Assembly: GCF_034096925.1 (NCBI RefSeq)
Contig: NZ_JAWZSQ010000005.1
Span: 190,170-254,169, forward strand
Origin: Patulibacter defluvii
GTDB lineage: Bacteria > Actinomycetota > Thermoleophilia > Solirubrobacterales > Solirubrobacteraceae
DNA length: 64,000 nucleotides
Direction of reading: 5' to 3'
Every line of letters begins with the position of its first letter. Position 1 is the first letter of the stretch. Shown piece by piece: positions 33,112 through 41,671 of the stretch. A program made the position numbers and the translations under genes. The notes below the pieces were generated by a model. The model was not told the origin of the DNA and made no database searches. It saw only the letters and a list, made by a program, of their open reading frames with translations.

Positions 33112-34376
33112 AGTTGCGCAGCGATCGCCTCGCGCTCGAGCTGAAGCGCGCGCGGGTGCCGTTCCTGCTGGTGCTGTTCATGATCGGCTGCGCGCTGATC
33201 GCCGGTTGGTACATGTTCCGCCAGCAGAAGGTCCAGTGGTTCTGGCAGGACACCCAGGACGTCAAGGTCGCCTTCGACGACGTCAAGGGCGTCCAGCCGG
33301 GCCAGCAGGACGTGCGCCTGGCCGGCGTCTCGATCGGCCTGATCAAGGACGCCCAGGTGGGCAAGGACGGCAAGGCCGTGCTGACCCTGTCGCTGGAGAA
33401 GAAGTACGGCGACATCTACAAGAACGCCCGCATGCGCCTGCGACCGGTGACCCCGCTGCAGGACATGTACGTCTCGATCGAGACCCGCGGCACCCCGTCG
33501 GCGGGCAAGCTCGCCGGCGACGACGTGCTGGCGCTCCAGCGGACCGCCTCGCCGGTCGACATCTCGCGGGTACTGAACACCTTCGACCCCGACACCCGGA
33601 CCCGGCTGGCGTCGCTCTTGACCGACATGGGCAAGGGCCTCGGCGACCACGGCGACGAGCTGCGGCGGTCGTTCGTGGCGCTCGCGCCCTTCCTCCAGGC
33701 CGCCGACCGGCTGACGGGGGCGATGGCCGACCGCCGGCGCGAGATCGCGCGGGTCGTCCACAACCTCGGCCAGCTGACGGCGGCGGTCAACACCCGCGAC
33801 CAGCAGCTCTCGAGCCTGATCCAGCAGGGCAACGGCACACTCGCCGAGCTGGCCCAGCACGACTCGACGCTCTCGGCGACGCTCGCCGAGCTGCCGCCGA
33901 CGATGACCCAGATGCGGTCCTCGTTCGGCGAGCTGCGAGCGGCCGAGGACGAGCTCGACCCGGCGCTGCGGAGCCTGCGGCCGGTGGCCGAGAAGCTGAA
34001 GCCCGGGCTCGAGGCGCTGCAGGAGGTCAGCCGCGACGCGATGCCGGCGCTGCGGGCGCTGCAGCCGGCGATGACCCAGCTGCGGCCGCTGGCCGAGGAC
34101 CTCCAGCCGACCTCGGTGGCGCTGAAGGACGCGTTCGCGCGGCTGGCGCCGACGACCCCGCGGCTCGACCGGGCGACGCAGAAGATCGTCCCCTGCCGGC
34201 TGGCGATCGGGAAGTTCTTCCAGTGGACCCTGTCGGTCCTGAAGTACTACGACGGCGGCGGGGCCTACCCGCGCGGTGAGCTGGTGCTCGGGATGCCGTC
34301 GTTCACCCTCGGAAAGGGCAAGGATCCGGTGCTGCGACGTGGTTGGACCTGCACCCAGGGAGGGCCGCCGAAGTGA
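33108..34376 (+). CDS. MCE-family protein 5 of 6
   Basis: This 422-residue MCE protein has a basic N-terminus, a TM anchor at about 17-35 (PFLLVLFMIGCALIAGWYMF), the MlaD core with QPGQQDVRLAGVSIGLIKD and PLQDMYVSIETRG, then a helical shaft to about 350. Position five is often a lipoprotein in mycobacterial mce operons, but no lipobox is present here; the single Cys in the TM is not in that context. ATG overlaps the preceding TGA (ATGA). Confidence 0.9.
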   Translation: MKLRSDRLALELKRARVPFLLVLFMIGCALIAGWYMFRQQKVQWFWQDTQDVKVAFDDVKGVQPGQQDVRLAGVSIGLIKDAQVGKDGKAVLTLSLEKKYGDIYKNARMRLRPVTPLQDMYVSIETRGTPSAGKLAGDDVLALQRTASPVDISRVLNTFDPDTRTRLASLLTDMGKGLGDHGDELRRSFVALAPFLQAADRLTGAMADRRREIARVVHNLGQLTAAVNTRDQQLSSLIQQGNGTLAELAQHDSTLSATLAELPPTMTQMRSSFGELRAAEDELDPALRSLRPVAEKLKPGLEALQEVSRDAMPALRALQPAMTQLRPLAEDLQPTSVALKDAFARLAPTTPRLDRATQKIVPCRLAIGKFFQWTLSVLKYYDGGGAYPRGELVLGMPSFTLGKGKDPVLRRGWTCTQGGPPK

Positions 34377-35725
34377 GGATCGAACACCGCTCCCTGAAGA
34401 TCCTCGCGATCGTCACCTTCACGGCGATCTGCGTCGGGATCTTCGCCTGGCTGTTCGGCAAGGCCGGCGGCACGCTGCCCGGCGCCGAGTCGAAGTACGA
34501 GGCCAAGGTGCTCGTGCCGACCGCCTTCCAGCTGGTCCCCAACGGCGACGTCCGCCGGGCCGGGGTCAAGGTCGGCAAGGTCACCGACATCAGCAGCCGC
34601 GGTGACGTCGGCGTCGTCACGATCGCGATCGACAAGGACCAGGGTCCCGTCTACCGCGACGCGACCGTCAAGGTCCGGACCAAGACGCTGGTCGGCGAGA
34701 ACTACATCGACCTCGACCCGGGCACGCCCCAGGCCGGCCCGCTGAAGGGCGACGCGGCGCTGCCGCTGGAGCAGGCCGGCGAGGCGGTCCAGCTGGACCA
34801 GATCCTCTCCGGGCTCGACAAGCCGACCCGGGCCGCGGTCCAGCGCAACCTCGACGCGCTCGGCCCCGGCTTCCGCGGCCGCGGCGACGACCTCAACGAG
34901 TTCCTCGGCGCGGCGACCCCGACGATCCGCAAGGTCGGCGACCTGACCGAGCTGCTCGACGGGCAGCGCGACCAGCTGGCCCGCGTGGTCGACGACACCG
35001 GCACCGTGATGCAGGCCTTCGGCGATCGCACCGCCGACGTCCGCAAGCTGGCGATCCAGGCCAAGAACACCGCCGAGGCCGCGGCCAGCCGCGACCAGCG
35101 GATCTCCGACGTGCTCGACCGGCTGCCGGGGACGCTCCAGCAGGTCAAGTCGACCGTGGCCCACCTCGGCCGGGTCTCGCGCAGCAGCACCCCGGTGGTG
35201 GCCGACCTGAAGGTGGCGGCGCAGAACCTGCCGCCGGTGACCGAGCGGCTGGCCGCGGCGGCGAAGGCCGGGCAGCAGCTGTTCGACGTCCTGCCCGGGT
35301 TCTCGAAGCAGGCCGAGCCGATGCTCCGCTCGCTGCGGGTCTTCGGCGACGAGACGACCCCGGTCGTGCCGGCGCTCGACGCGGTGCTGCGGAACCTGAA
35401 CCCGGCGCTGGCCTACCTCGGGCCGCGCGCCACCGACATGGCGACCGCGTTCGCGAACATGGGCTCGGCCGTCGACACCCGCGACGCGACCGGCAACCTG
35501 GCGCGCGTCCACCTGACCGTCGACGAGCACACGCTGACGGGTATGCGCAAGGAGGTCACCGACACGCTCAACACGCTGATCAGCGTCGGCGGGCTGGCCG
35601 GGACCCAGGGCCTGCGGTTCAACGCCTACCCCGACCCGGGCCAGCGCGGCAACCCGCAGCTGCCGAAGGGCGACCCGCCGCGGCTGGCGGAGGCGCCGTC
35701 GGCGCTCCGCGACAGCGGACGCTGA
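34373..35725 (+). CDS. MCE-family protein 6 of 6
   Basis: This 450-residue MCE protein has a TM anchor at residues 8-24 (LKILAIVTFTAICVGIFAWLF), MlaD core NGDVRRAGVKVGKVTDI, LVGENYIDLDPGTP, and a long helical shaft. It ends in a Pro-rich segment. It completes the set of six expected to build one heterohexameric ring. GTG start overlaps the preceding stop (GTGA) and its TGA overlaps the next ATG. Confidence 0.9.
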   Translation: MRIEHRSLKILAIVTFTAICVGIFAWLFGKAGGTLPGAESKYEAKVLVPTAFQLVPNGDVRRAGVKVGKVTDISSRGDVGVVTIAIDKDQGPVYRDATVKVRTKTLVGENYIDLDPGTPQAGPLKGDAALPLEQAGEAVQLDQILSGLDKPTRAAVQRNLDALGPGFRGRGDDLNEFLGAATPTIRKVGDLTELLDGQRDQLARVVDDTGTVMQAFGDRTADVRKLAIQAKNTAEAAASRDQRISDVLDRLPGTLQQVKSTVAHLGRVSRSSTPVVADLKVAAQNLPPVTERLAAAAKAGQQLFDVLPGFSKQAEPMLRSLRVFGDETTPVVPALDAVLRNLNPALAYLGPRATDMATAFANMGSAVDTRDATGNLARVHLTVDEHTLTGMRKEVTDTLNTLISVGGLAGTQGLRFNAYPDPGQRGNPQLPKGDPPRLAEAPSALRDSGR

Positions 35726-38205
35726 TGCCGCTGCCCGACCGGGTGCGAGACCGGCGGCGGGCCCTCGGGCTCGTCGCCGTGCTGGTGGTCGCGGTGGTCG
35801 CCGCGGTCGGGGTCCTGCGGCTGAGCCCGACGCCGGTCGGCGAGCTGCTGGCCGGCTCGGGCAGCCGCGAGGGGGCCGCGACCGAGCGCCAGCAGCGGGC
35901 CTTCGGCGGCGAGCCGATCGTCGTCGCCGTCCGCGGCGAGCTGGGCAACACGCTGGCCCCGAACGGGCTGATGGGCCTCGTGCGGCTGGAGGGCCGGTTG
36001 TCGAAGGTCGCCGGGGTCCAGGCCGTCTTCGGGCCCGGCACCTTCATCAACCAGACGATCGTGCAGGCCGAGCAGCTGATCAGCCGCCAGCTCGGCCCGG
36101 TCGCCCAGCGGGCGGCCCGCGCGGCCAGCCGCGCCGAGCGGCGCGCGCGGCGGGCGGGAGCGTCGGCCACGGCCGCCCGCCAGGCCGGCGAGCAGGCGCG
36201 GCTGCGGGCGCTCGGCCCGGCCCGCGAGCAGTTCGAGCAGATGCTGGTCCGCTTCGGCGCGATCGGGATGCCGTCGCTGGCCAACCGCAGCTACGTCAAC
36301 GCGGTCGTCTTCGGCTCCGGCACCGAGCCGAAGGCCCGCTTCCGCTGGATGTTCCCCGACAACGAGCACGCGCTGATCGTCGTCCGCCCGAAGGCCGGGC
36401 TCGACGACGGTCAGGTGCTGGCGCTCGGCCGCCGGGTCCGCTCGCTGGCCGAGGACGCCAAGCTGCCGGGCGCGAAGGTGACCGTCGGCGGGGCCCCGCT
36501 GGTGGCCGCCGCGGTCGCCGACGAGGTGCCCGCCGAGCTGCTGCGGCTGGCGCCGCTGGCCCTGATCGTGATGGCGATCGTGCTGCTGGTCGGCCTCCGC
36601 CGGCGGGCGGCGGCGGTCGCGCTGCTGGGACTGGCGGCGGCCGCGGCGCTGCTCAGCCTGCTGCTGGCCAGCGGGGTCGGGCTCGGCCTGACCGCGGCGA
36701 CCGTCGCCGGGCTGCCGGTGGTGCTGGGGCTGGCGGTCGACTACGCCGTCCAGCTCCACGCCCGCCACCGCGAGCTGCGGCGGGCCGGCCGCTCGCCGCG
36801 GCAGGCGGCCGTCGGCGCCCGCCGCTCGCTGACCGGCGTGCTCGGTCTCTCGGCCGCGGCGGTCGTGGCCGGCGGGGCGATCCTCCACCTCAGCCGGGTC
36901 CCGCTGCTGGAGCGGCTGGGGTCGACGCTGGCGATCGGCGCGCTCGCCGGGCTCGCCGCGGTGCTGGTGGTCGGGCCGCGGGTGCTGGTCGCGCTCGACG
37001 CCCGCGGTGGCGACCAGGAGCCGCCGCGACCGGAGCCGTCGCCGGCGTCGGCGACCCGCCGGCTGCCGTCGCTGCCCGGCCCACTGCGGCCGCTGGCGAT
37101 CGGCGCGCTGGTCGCGCTGGTCGGCTGCGGGCTGGTGCTCTCGACGACCTCGAAGGTCGAGTCCGACGTCGCCCGGCTGGCGCCGGGGAGCCTGGAGGAG
37201 CTGCGCCAGGCGCAGGCCGTCCAGCGCGAGGTCGGCAGCGTCGGCGAGCTGCGGATCGCGCTCGAGGGCGACGTCACCGCGCCGGCGACGATCGCCTGGC
37301 TGCGCGACCTCGGCCCGCGGGTGCGGCGGATCGACCGCCGGATCGTCCCCGGGCCGAACCTCGGCGAGATCCTCGGCGGCGACGGCACCCCGACCCGCAA
37401 GCAGGTCGCCGGGCTGCTGAAGCTGGTGCCGCCTTACCTGGTCGCCCCGGTGCTCGACGGCCGCCGCGCCGAGCTGAGCCTGGGGATCCCGTTCGTCGAC
37501 GGTCGCGAGCAGGCGCGGATCGCCGAGCGGATCACCGCGCTGCTCGACGACCCGCCGCCCGGCGTCCGCGCCGACCCGGCCGGCCTGGTCGCGACCGCGG
37601 CCTACAGCCTCCACCGCCTCGAATCGACCCGCCACTGGCTGCTGCTCGCCTGCGTGCTGCTGATCGGCGGGCTGCTGTGGCTGGTCCGCCGCTCGTGGTC
37701 GCGGGCCCTGATTCCGCTGGTCCCGGCCCTCGCCGGCGTCGGCGTCGCCGGGCTGCTGGTGGCGCTGCTCGACCTGAAGCTGTCGCCGATGGCCGCCGCA
37801 TTGGAGCCGACCGGGCTGGCGATCGGGGTCGAGTTCGGGCTGCTGATGGAGGCCCGCTACGTGGCCTTCCGCGAGCGCGGCCTGGGCCCGGCCGGCGCCG
37901 CCCGCAACGCCACCCGCACGATCGGCCGCGCGGTCGCGCTGTCGGCCGCGACCGTCGCCGCCGGCTTCCTGGTCCTGGCCGCCAGCCGGCTGGGGATGCT
38001 GCAGCAGCTCGGCCTGCTGGTCGCGGTCGAGGTGCTGGTCTGCGCCGCCGTCGCCGTCTGGGCGGTGCCGCGGCTGGCCGAGGCGGTCGAGCGACGGACG
38101 GCGGCCGGTCGTCGGTCGAGCCCGGAGCCGGGCGCGACCGGCAGCGGCGGCCGCGGTCGCCCCGAGCGCGATCCGCTGGCCGCGACCACGGGGCGGGGCC
38201 GATGA
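35725..38205 (+). CDS. RND/MMPL-family membrane protein
   Basis: This 826-residue RND-superfamily protein has two similar halves. TM1 is near residues 13-33, followed by a large periplasmic loop with an Arg/Ala-rich helix, a block of TM helices (about 270-425), then a second half (TM7 near 450, loop, TM block 635-790). The first half keeps the proton-relay pair in GLAVDYAVQLHARHRE; the corresponding second-half site reads GVEFGLLMEARYVA, with Glu-Phe instead of Asp-Tyr. MMPL proteins move lipids across the envelope using the proton gradient. Overlap with the MCE gene (TGATG) shows it belongs to the operon, so it may export or assist the same lipids. Confidence 0.87.
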   Translation: MPLPDRVRDRRRALGLVAVLVVAVVAAVGVLRLSPTPVGELLAGSGSREGAATERQQRAFGGEPIVVAVRGELGNTLAPNGLMGLVRLEGRLSKVAGVQAVFGPGTFINQTIVQAEQLISRQLGPVAQRAARAASRAERRARRAGASATAARQAGEQARLRALGPAREQFEQMLVRFGAIGMPSLANRSYVNAVVFGSGTEPKARFRWMFPDNEHALIVVRPKAGLDDGQVLALGRRVRSLAEDAKLPGAKVTVGGAPLVAAAVADEVPAELLRLAPLALIVMAIVLLVGLRRRAAAVALLGLAAAAALLSLLLASGVGLGLTAATVAGLPVVLGLAVDYAVQLHARHRELRRAGRSPRQAAVGARRSLTGVLGLSAAAVVAGGAILHLSRVPLLERLGSTLAIGALAGLAAVLVVGPRVLVALDARGGDQEPPRPEPSPASATRRLPSLPGPLRPLAIGALVALVGCGLVLSTTSKVESDVARLAPGSLEELRQAQAVQREVGSVGELRIALEGDVTAPATIAWLRDLGPRVRRIDRRIVPGPNLGEILGGDGTPTRKQVAGLLKLVPPYLVAPVLDGRRAELSLGIPFVDGREQARIAERITALLDDPPPGVRADPAGLVATAAYSLHRLESTRHWLLLACVLLIGGLLWLVRRSWSRALIPLVPALAGVGVAGLLVALLDLKLSPMAAALEPTGLAIGVEFGLLMEARYVAFRERGLGPAGAARNATRTIGRAVALSAATVAAGFLVLAASRLGMLQQLGLLVAVEVLVCAAVAVWAVPRLAEAVERRTAAGRRSSPEPGATGSGGRGRPERDPLAATTGRGR

Positions 38206-38993
38206 GCGGCCGCGCCGCCCGCGCCCGTCGCTCCTCCGGCGGTCGCGCCGCCGAGCCCCAGGCCGACCTGGTCCGCGAGCAGCGGGTGGGCCGGATCGCC
38301 GGCGTCGCCGGGATGGTCGGCGTGGCCGGGACGGTCGCGGCGCTGCTGGTCGCCGCGCGCAGCTCGGCCGGCGGCAGCGGCAGCAGCGCGATCGACCGCG
38401 CCCGCCAGCTGCGGGACTTCCACGCCGACGTCTCGGGCCAGGCGCTGGCCCTCGGCCTGCGGGTGCTGGCGCTGGTGGCGACGATCGCCCTGGCGCTGTT
38501 CCTGGCCCGCGCGGTGATCGACCGCGGTGGCCGCGACGGGACCGCGCTGCGGGTGCTGGCCGTCGCCGGGCCGCTGGCGCTGGTCGCCGCGCTGGTGGTC
38601 GGCTTCGTGGCGATCCGCGACGTCGCCGACGCCTACGCGGCGGGTGCACCGTCGCCGGACCGCGCCGACCGGCTGTGGGACGACTCCGGCCTGCTGCGGG
38701 CGACCGGGATCGGCGAAATCGCCGCCCACCTGGTCTTCGGCGTCTGGCTGATCTGGCTCTCGCTGCGGGCGATGGCCGTCGGCCTGCTGACGCGGGTGCT
38801 CGGCTACTGGGGGATCGCCGCCGGGGTCGTCGGCGTCGTGCTGCCGCTCGGCGACACGCTCTTCATGGGCTGGCTGGCCAGCGTCGCCCTGCTCGCCTGG
38901 GGTTGGTGGCCCGGCGGCCTGCCGCTGGCCTGGACCACCGGCCGGGCGGTACCGTGGGACATCCCGATCGAGTCCGGCGCGGCGGCGCGCTGA
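38202..38993 (+). CDS. Hypothetical polytopic membrane protein of the mce operon
   Basis: This 263-residue protein has a basic Arg/Ala-rich head and about six TM helices (near 36-58, 80-105, 112-135, 165-190, 198-216, 220-240). I recognise no domain with certainty; the layout slightly recalls DUF4386-type proteins. ATG overlaps the stop of the RND gene (ATGA), so it is made with the transporter and might be an accessory subunit. No catalytic motif is visible. Confidence 0.72.
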   Translation: MSGRAARARRSSGGRAAEPQADLVREQRVGRIAGVAGMVGVAGTVAALLVAARSSAGGSGSSAIDRARQLRDFHADVSGQALALGLRVLALVATIALALFLARAVIDRGGRDGTALRVLAVAGPLALVAALVVGFVAIRDVADAYAAGAPSPDRADRLWDDSGLLRATGIGEIAAHLVFGVWLIWLSLRAMAVGLLTRVLGYWGIAAGVVGVVLPLGDTLFMGWLASVALLAWGWWPGGLPLAWTTGRAVPWDIPIESGAAAR

Positions 38994-39011
38994 GGCGGGG
39001 GAGGAGCAGCA

Positions 39012-39902
39012 GTGACGCGACTGGCGTACGTCCGGATCGGCATCGACCGGGGCCTCGACCTGCCCGACGGGCGGTACGTGATCGCCCCCGACGGCAGCAC
39101 CCACGACGACTCGGCCGTCGGCGAGCTGAGCGCGCGCGCCAGCGGCGACGTGCTCGACCTGCGACGGGTCGAGGCGGCCAGCGGCAAGCCGCTGGCGGCG
39201 AAGGCCGGCGGCCACCGTGCCGATAGCGGCGGGCCCGAGCACACGATCGCCACGATCGTCCGCGCCGCGACCCCGCTCGACCGCCGCGGCGCCGCGGCCG
39301 CGCTCGAGCAGTGGCGGACCGACGCCGACGACCTCGCCCGCTGGGTCGACGCCGCGCTGGCGGTCGTCAACCGGGCCGTCCGCGCCCACCGGCTGGTCTG
39401 GCGCGACCCCTACCTGATCGAGCTGACCCACGAGGACCTGTGGCTGGCGCGGGTCGGCCACGCCCCGCCCGAGGACGTCGCCGCCGGCACCGCGGGCGAG
39501 GAGGTCGACGCATTGACGACGGCCAGCCGCCGGCGGGTCTCGTCGACCGATCGCGCCCGTCCCGGCGAGGTGATCGGGCTGGTGCTCGGCGGCCGGCTGC
39601 CGATGCTGGAGGGCGAGGAGCTGCTGTTGTTCGCCGTCCGCGAGATCAACCACGGCCGGCTGCGCGGGGCGACCGCGGCGCTCCAGGCGGGCGCCCGGCT
39701 GCTGGTCGACGAGCTCGGCCGCGAGAGCGTCGACGGGGCCGCGATCGGCGAGCTGATGCGGACGGCCGGCGGCGGCTCGGCCGCGGCGCTGCTGGCCACG
39801 ATCACCGCGATCGAGGACCTGCTCGACGGCTGGCGCAGCGGCCGCGACGACGACGAGCTGCGGCTGCCGCCGCCGCGGTCGGTGGCGCGCGGCGCGGTCT
39901 GA
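39012..39902 (+). CDS. Hypothetical protein at the end of the mce operon
   Basis: I do not recognise this 296-residue soluble protein. It has an N-terminal beta-rich segment (YVRIGIDRGLDLPDGRYVI), a helical middle (ALEQWRTDADDLARWVDAALAVVNRAVRAH), and a C-terminal region with a short Gly-rich turn (TAGGGSAAALLA). There is no signal peptide or TM helix. It starts with GTG after a strong GGGGGAGGAG site, 18 nt past the previous stop, so it is probably the last gene of the operon. It ends 9 nt before the convergent phosphatase gene. Confidence 0.65.
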   Translation: MTRLAYVRIGIDRGLDLPDGRYVIAPDGSTHDDSAVGELSARASGDVLDLRRVEAASGKPLAAKAGGHRADSGGPEHTIATIVRAATPLDRRGAAAALEQWRTDADDLARWVDAALAVVNRAVRAHRLVWRDPYLIELTHEDLWLARVGHAPPEDVAAGTAGEEVDALTTASRRRVSSTDRARPGEVIGLVLGGRLPMLEGEELLLFAVREINHGRLRGATAALQAGARLLVDELGRESVDGAAIGELMRTAGGGSAAALLATITAIEDLLDGWRSGRDDDELRLPPPRSVARGAV

Positions 39903-39911
39903 CGGTCGGTT

Positions 39912-40403
39912 TCAGGCGGGGGCGGCGGCGGGGGCGGCGAGGACGTGGTCGAGCAGCCCCCGGCAGGCCGCCTCGACCTGGTCGAGCACGAGGTCGAAGC
40001 CGTCCGGCCCGCCGTAGTACGGGTCGGGCACGTCGAGGTCGCCGGCGGCGAGCGCGGCCGGGTCGAACTCGCGCAGCCGCCGGACCTTGGCGGCCGCGGC
40101 GGCGTCGGGCGCGCGGCGCCGCAGCTCGGCCTCGTTGTCGGCGTCCATCGCCAGCAGCAGGTCGGCCTCGGCGAAGTCGGCGGGGGCGACCTGGCGGGCC
40201 GCGCCGGCCAGCCGGATCCCGCGCGCGGCGGCGGCCGCGGTCGCCCGCTCGTCGGGCGGATGGCCGGCGTGCCAGCCGCCGGTCCCGGCCGAGTCGAGGG
40301 TCACGCGGTCGCCCGCTCCGGCCTCGGCGACGAGCGCCGCCATCACGCCCTCGGCGGTCGGCGAGCGGCAGATGTTCCCCAGGCAGACGAAGAGCAGGCG
40401 CAC
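39912..40403 (-). CDS. Low-molecular-weight protein tyrosine phosphatase
   Basis: This 163-residue LMW-PTP has the P-loop FVCLGNICRSPTAEG at residues 5-19 (catalytic Cys and Arg both present) and the general acid in PDPYYGGPDGFD near 130. It would dephosphorylate phosphotyrosine proteins, possibly of exopolysaccharide kinases or as a related arsenate reductase. The C-terminal tail is Ala/Pro-rich. GTG start 6 nt after TACGCT, no Shine-Dalgarno site. It is divergent from infC. Confidence 0.93.
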   Translation of the reverse strand: MRLLFVCLGNICRSPTAEGVMAALVAEAGAGDRVTLDSAGTGGWHAGHPPDERATAAAAARGIRLAGAARQVAPADFAEADLLLAMDADNEAELRRRAPDAAAAAKVRRLREFDPAALAAGDLDVPDPYYGGPDGFDLVLDQVEAACRGLLDHVLAAPAAAPA

Positions 40404-40415
40404 GGCGACAGCGTA
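40404..40415 (-). promoter_or_regulatory. Putative leaderless promoter of the phosphatase
   Basis: TACGCT (40410-40415, minus strand) is followed by 6 nt and the GTG start. Confidence 0.5.
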
Positions 40416-40477
40416 GGCGCTCGGTCAACCTCGTCTCCGATCGACGAGAAACCGCTTCCGTCCGGCGGGGACTTCGC

Positions 40478-40483
40478 TATGAT
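40478..40483 (+). promoter_or_regulatory. infC operon -10 element
   Basis: TATGAT (40478-40483) is the closest match in the area to a vegetative -10. It predicts a leader of about 60 nt before the GTG of infC. That leader has no evident Shine-Dalgarno sequence. Confidence 0.5.
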
Positions 40484-40549
40484 TCGACCCTTGTTTGCTA
40501 GCGATACCTCGCCCGCGCATCCCGTGCGCCCCGCGAGCAGCTCCCTCTA

Positions 40550-41344
40550 GTGCCGGTACCACGACGGTTCGACCGGCGCCCGCCCGAGCGCGACACGACT
40601 CGGGTCAACGACCGCATCCGGGTCCCCGAGGTCCGGGTCATCGACGAGAACGGCAACCAGATCGGTGTCATGCGCACCGACGAGGCCCTGCGCTACGCCC
40701 AGTCCCGTGACCTCGACCTGGTCGAGGTCGCCGCGGAGGCGCGCCCGCCGGTCTGCCGCGTGCTCGACTACTCGAAGTACAAGTACGAGCAGGCGCAGAA
40801 GAAGAAGGTCGCCAAGAAGCACCAGACCCAGGTCGTCACGCGCGAGATCAAGTTCCGCCCGAAGATCGCCGACCACGACTACGCCACCAAGAAGGGGCAC
40901 GTCGTCCGGTTCCTCAAGGGCAAGGACAAGGTCAAGGTGACGATCATGTTCCGCGGCCGCGAAGTCACGCACCCGGAGCGCGGGCGGATGGTCCTCGAGC
41001 GGCTGGTGGAGGATCTCGGCGACCTGGCCCAGATCGACCAGCGGCCGAACCTCGAGGGCCGCAACATGACCATGATGCTGAGCCCGTCGAAGGCGGTCCT
41101 CAACGGCACCTGGGCGCCGCCCGTGGACGAGCCGGACGAGGATCCCGACGGCGAGGCGCCGGAGGTCACGGACGCCGAGGCGCCCGCGACCGAGGCGCCG
41201 GCGGCCGCGGCGCCGGAGGGCGTCGAGGCGCCGGAGGCGGAGGCCTCGGCCGAGACGGCCGACGACGCGCCGGCCGTGGCCGAGGACGACGCCGTGGAGG
41301 CGCCGGAGACGGACGAGGCGACCGAGGACGCGCCCTCGTCCTGA
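40550..41344 (+). CDS. infC: Translation initiation factor IF-3 with acidic C-terminal extension
   Basis: This 264-residue IF-3 blocks subunit joining and checks start codons. N-domain RVNDRIRVPEVRVIDENGNQIG and C-domain KFRPKIADHDYATKKGHVVRFL, GREVTHPERGRMVLERL are canonical to about residue 180. The remaining 79 residues (186-264) are Ala/Glu/Asp/Pro-rich with no Lys or Arg, an extension absent from most IF-3. The GTG at 40550 has no Shine-Dalgarno site, and the frame stays open upstream without an ATG, so a rarer start codon cannot be excluded. It heads the infC-rpmI-rplT group. Confidence 0.95.
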   Translation: MPVPRRFDRRPPERDTTRVNDRIRVPEVRVIDENGNQIGVMRTDEALRYAQSRDLDLVEVAAEARPPVCRVLDYSKYKYEQAQKKKVAKKHQTQVVTREIKFRPKIADHDYATKKGHVVRFLKGKDKVKVTIMFRGREVTHPERGRMVLERLVEDLGDLAQIDQRPNLEGRNMTMMLSPSKAVLNGTWAPPVDEPDEDPDGEAPEVTDAEAPATEAPAAAAPEGVEAPEAEASAETADDAPAVAEDDAVEAPETDEATEDAPSS

Positions 41345-41351
41345 GGGCCCT

Positions 41352-41381
41352 GGACCGGGGCGCCCGAACGGCGCCCGGTCC
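41352..41381 (+). terminator. Hairpin between infC and rpmI
   Basis: GGACCGGGGCGCC-CGAAC-GGCGCC-CGGTCC forms a 12-bp stem with one bulged G, 7 nt after the infC stop. It could attenuate or process the infC-rpmI-rplT transcript, a known place for ribosomal-protein control. A weak ACAATT (41455-41460) lies 10 nt before rpmI. Confidence 0.5.
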
Positions 41382-41470
41382 CGCGCGCACCGGCGGTCGC
41401 CGCGGCCGCCGGAGCGTTCCCGCGGGCGCACCGCACGCGCCCGGACGATCTGGCACAATTCCCGATCCGC

Positions 41471-41671
41471 ATGCCCAAGCAGAAGACCCACTCGGGCGCG
41501 AAGAAGCGCTTCAAGACCACCGGCACCGGCAAGGTGAAGGCGCGTCACGCGATGTCCTCCCACATCCTTGGGAAGAAGTCGCCGAAGCGCAAGCGCAAGT
41601 TCGGCCGCGACGCGATCCTGTCGAGTGCTGATGCTCCGCGGGCCAAGCGACTCCTGGGAGAGGGCAAGTGA
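41471..41671 (+). CDS. rpmI: 50S ribosomal protein L35
   Basis: This 66-residue protein is a full-length L35. It has the canonical start PKQKTHSGAKKRFKTTGTGKV, the HILGKKSPKRKRKF loop, and a short C-terminal helix. It binds 23S rRNA. The ATG has no clear Shine-Dalgarno sequence. The stop overlaps the GTG start of rplT by 4 nt, so L35 and L20 are co-translated, as is typical. Confidence 0.98.
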   Translation: MPKQKTHSGAKKRFKTTGTGKVKARHAMSSHILGKKSPKRKRKFGRDAILSSADAPRAKRLLGEGK

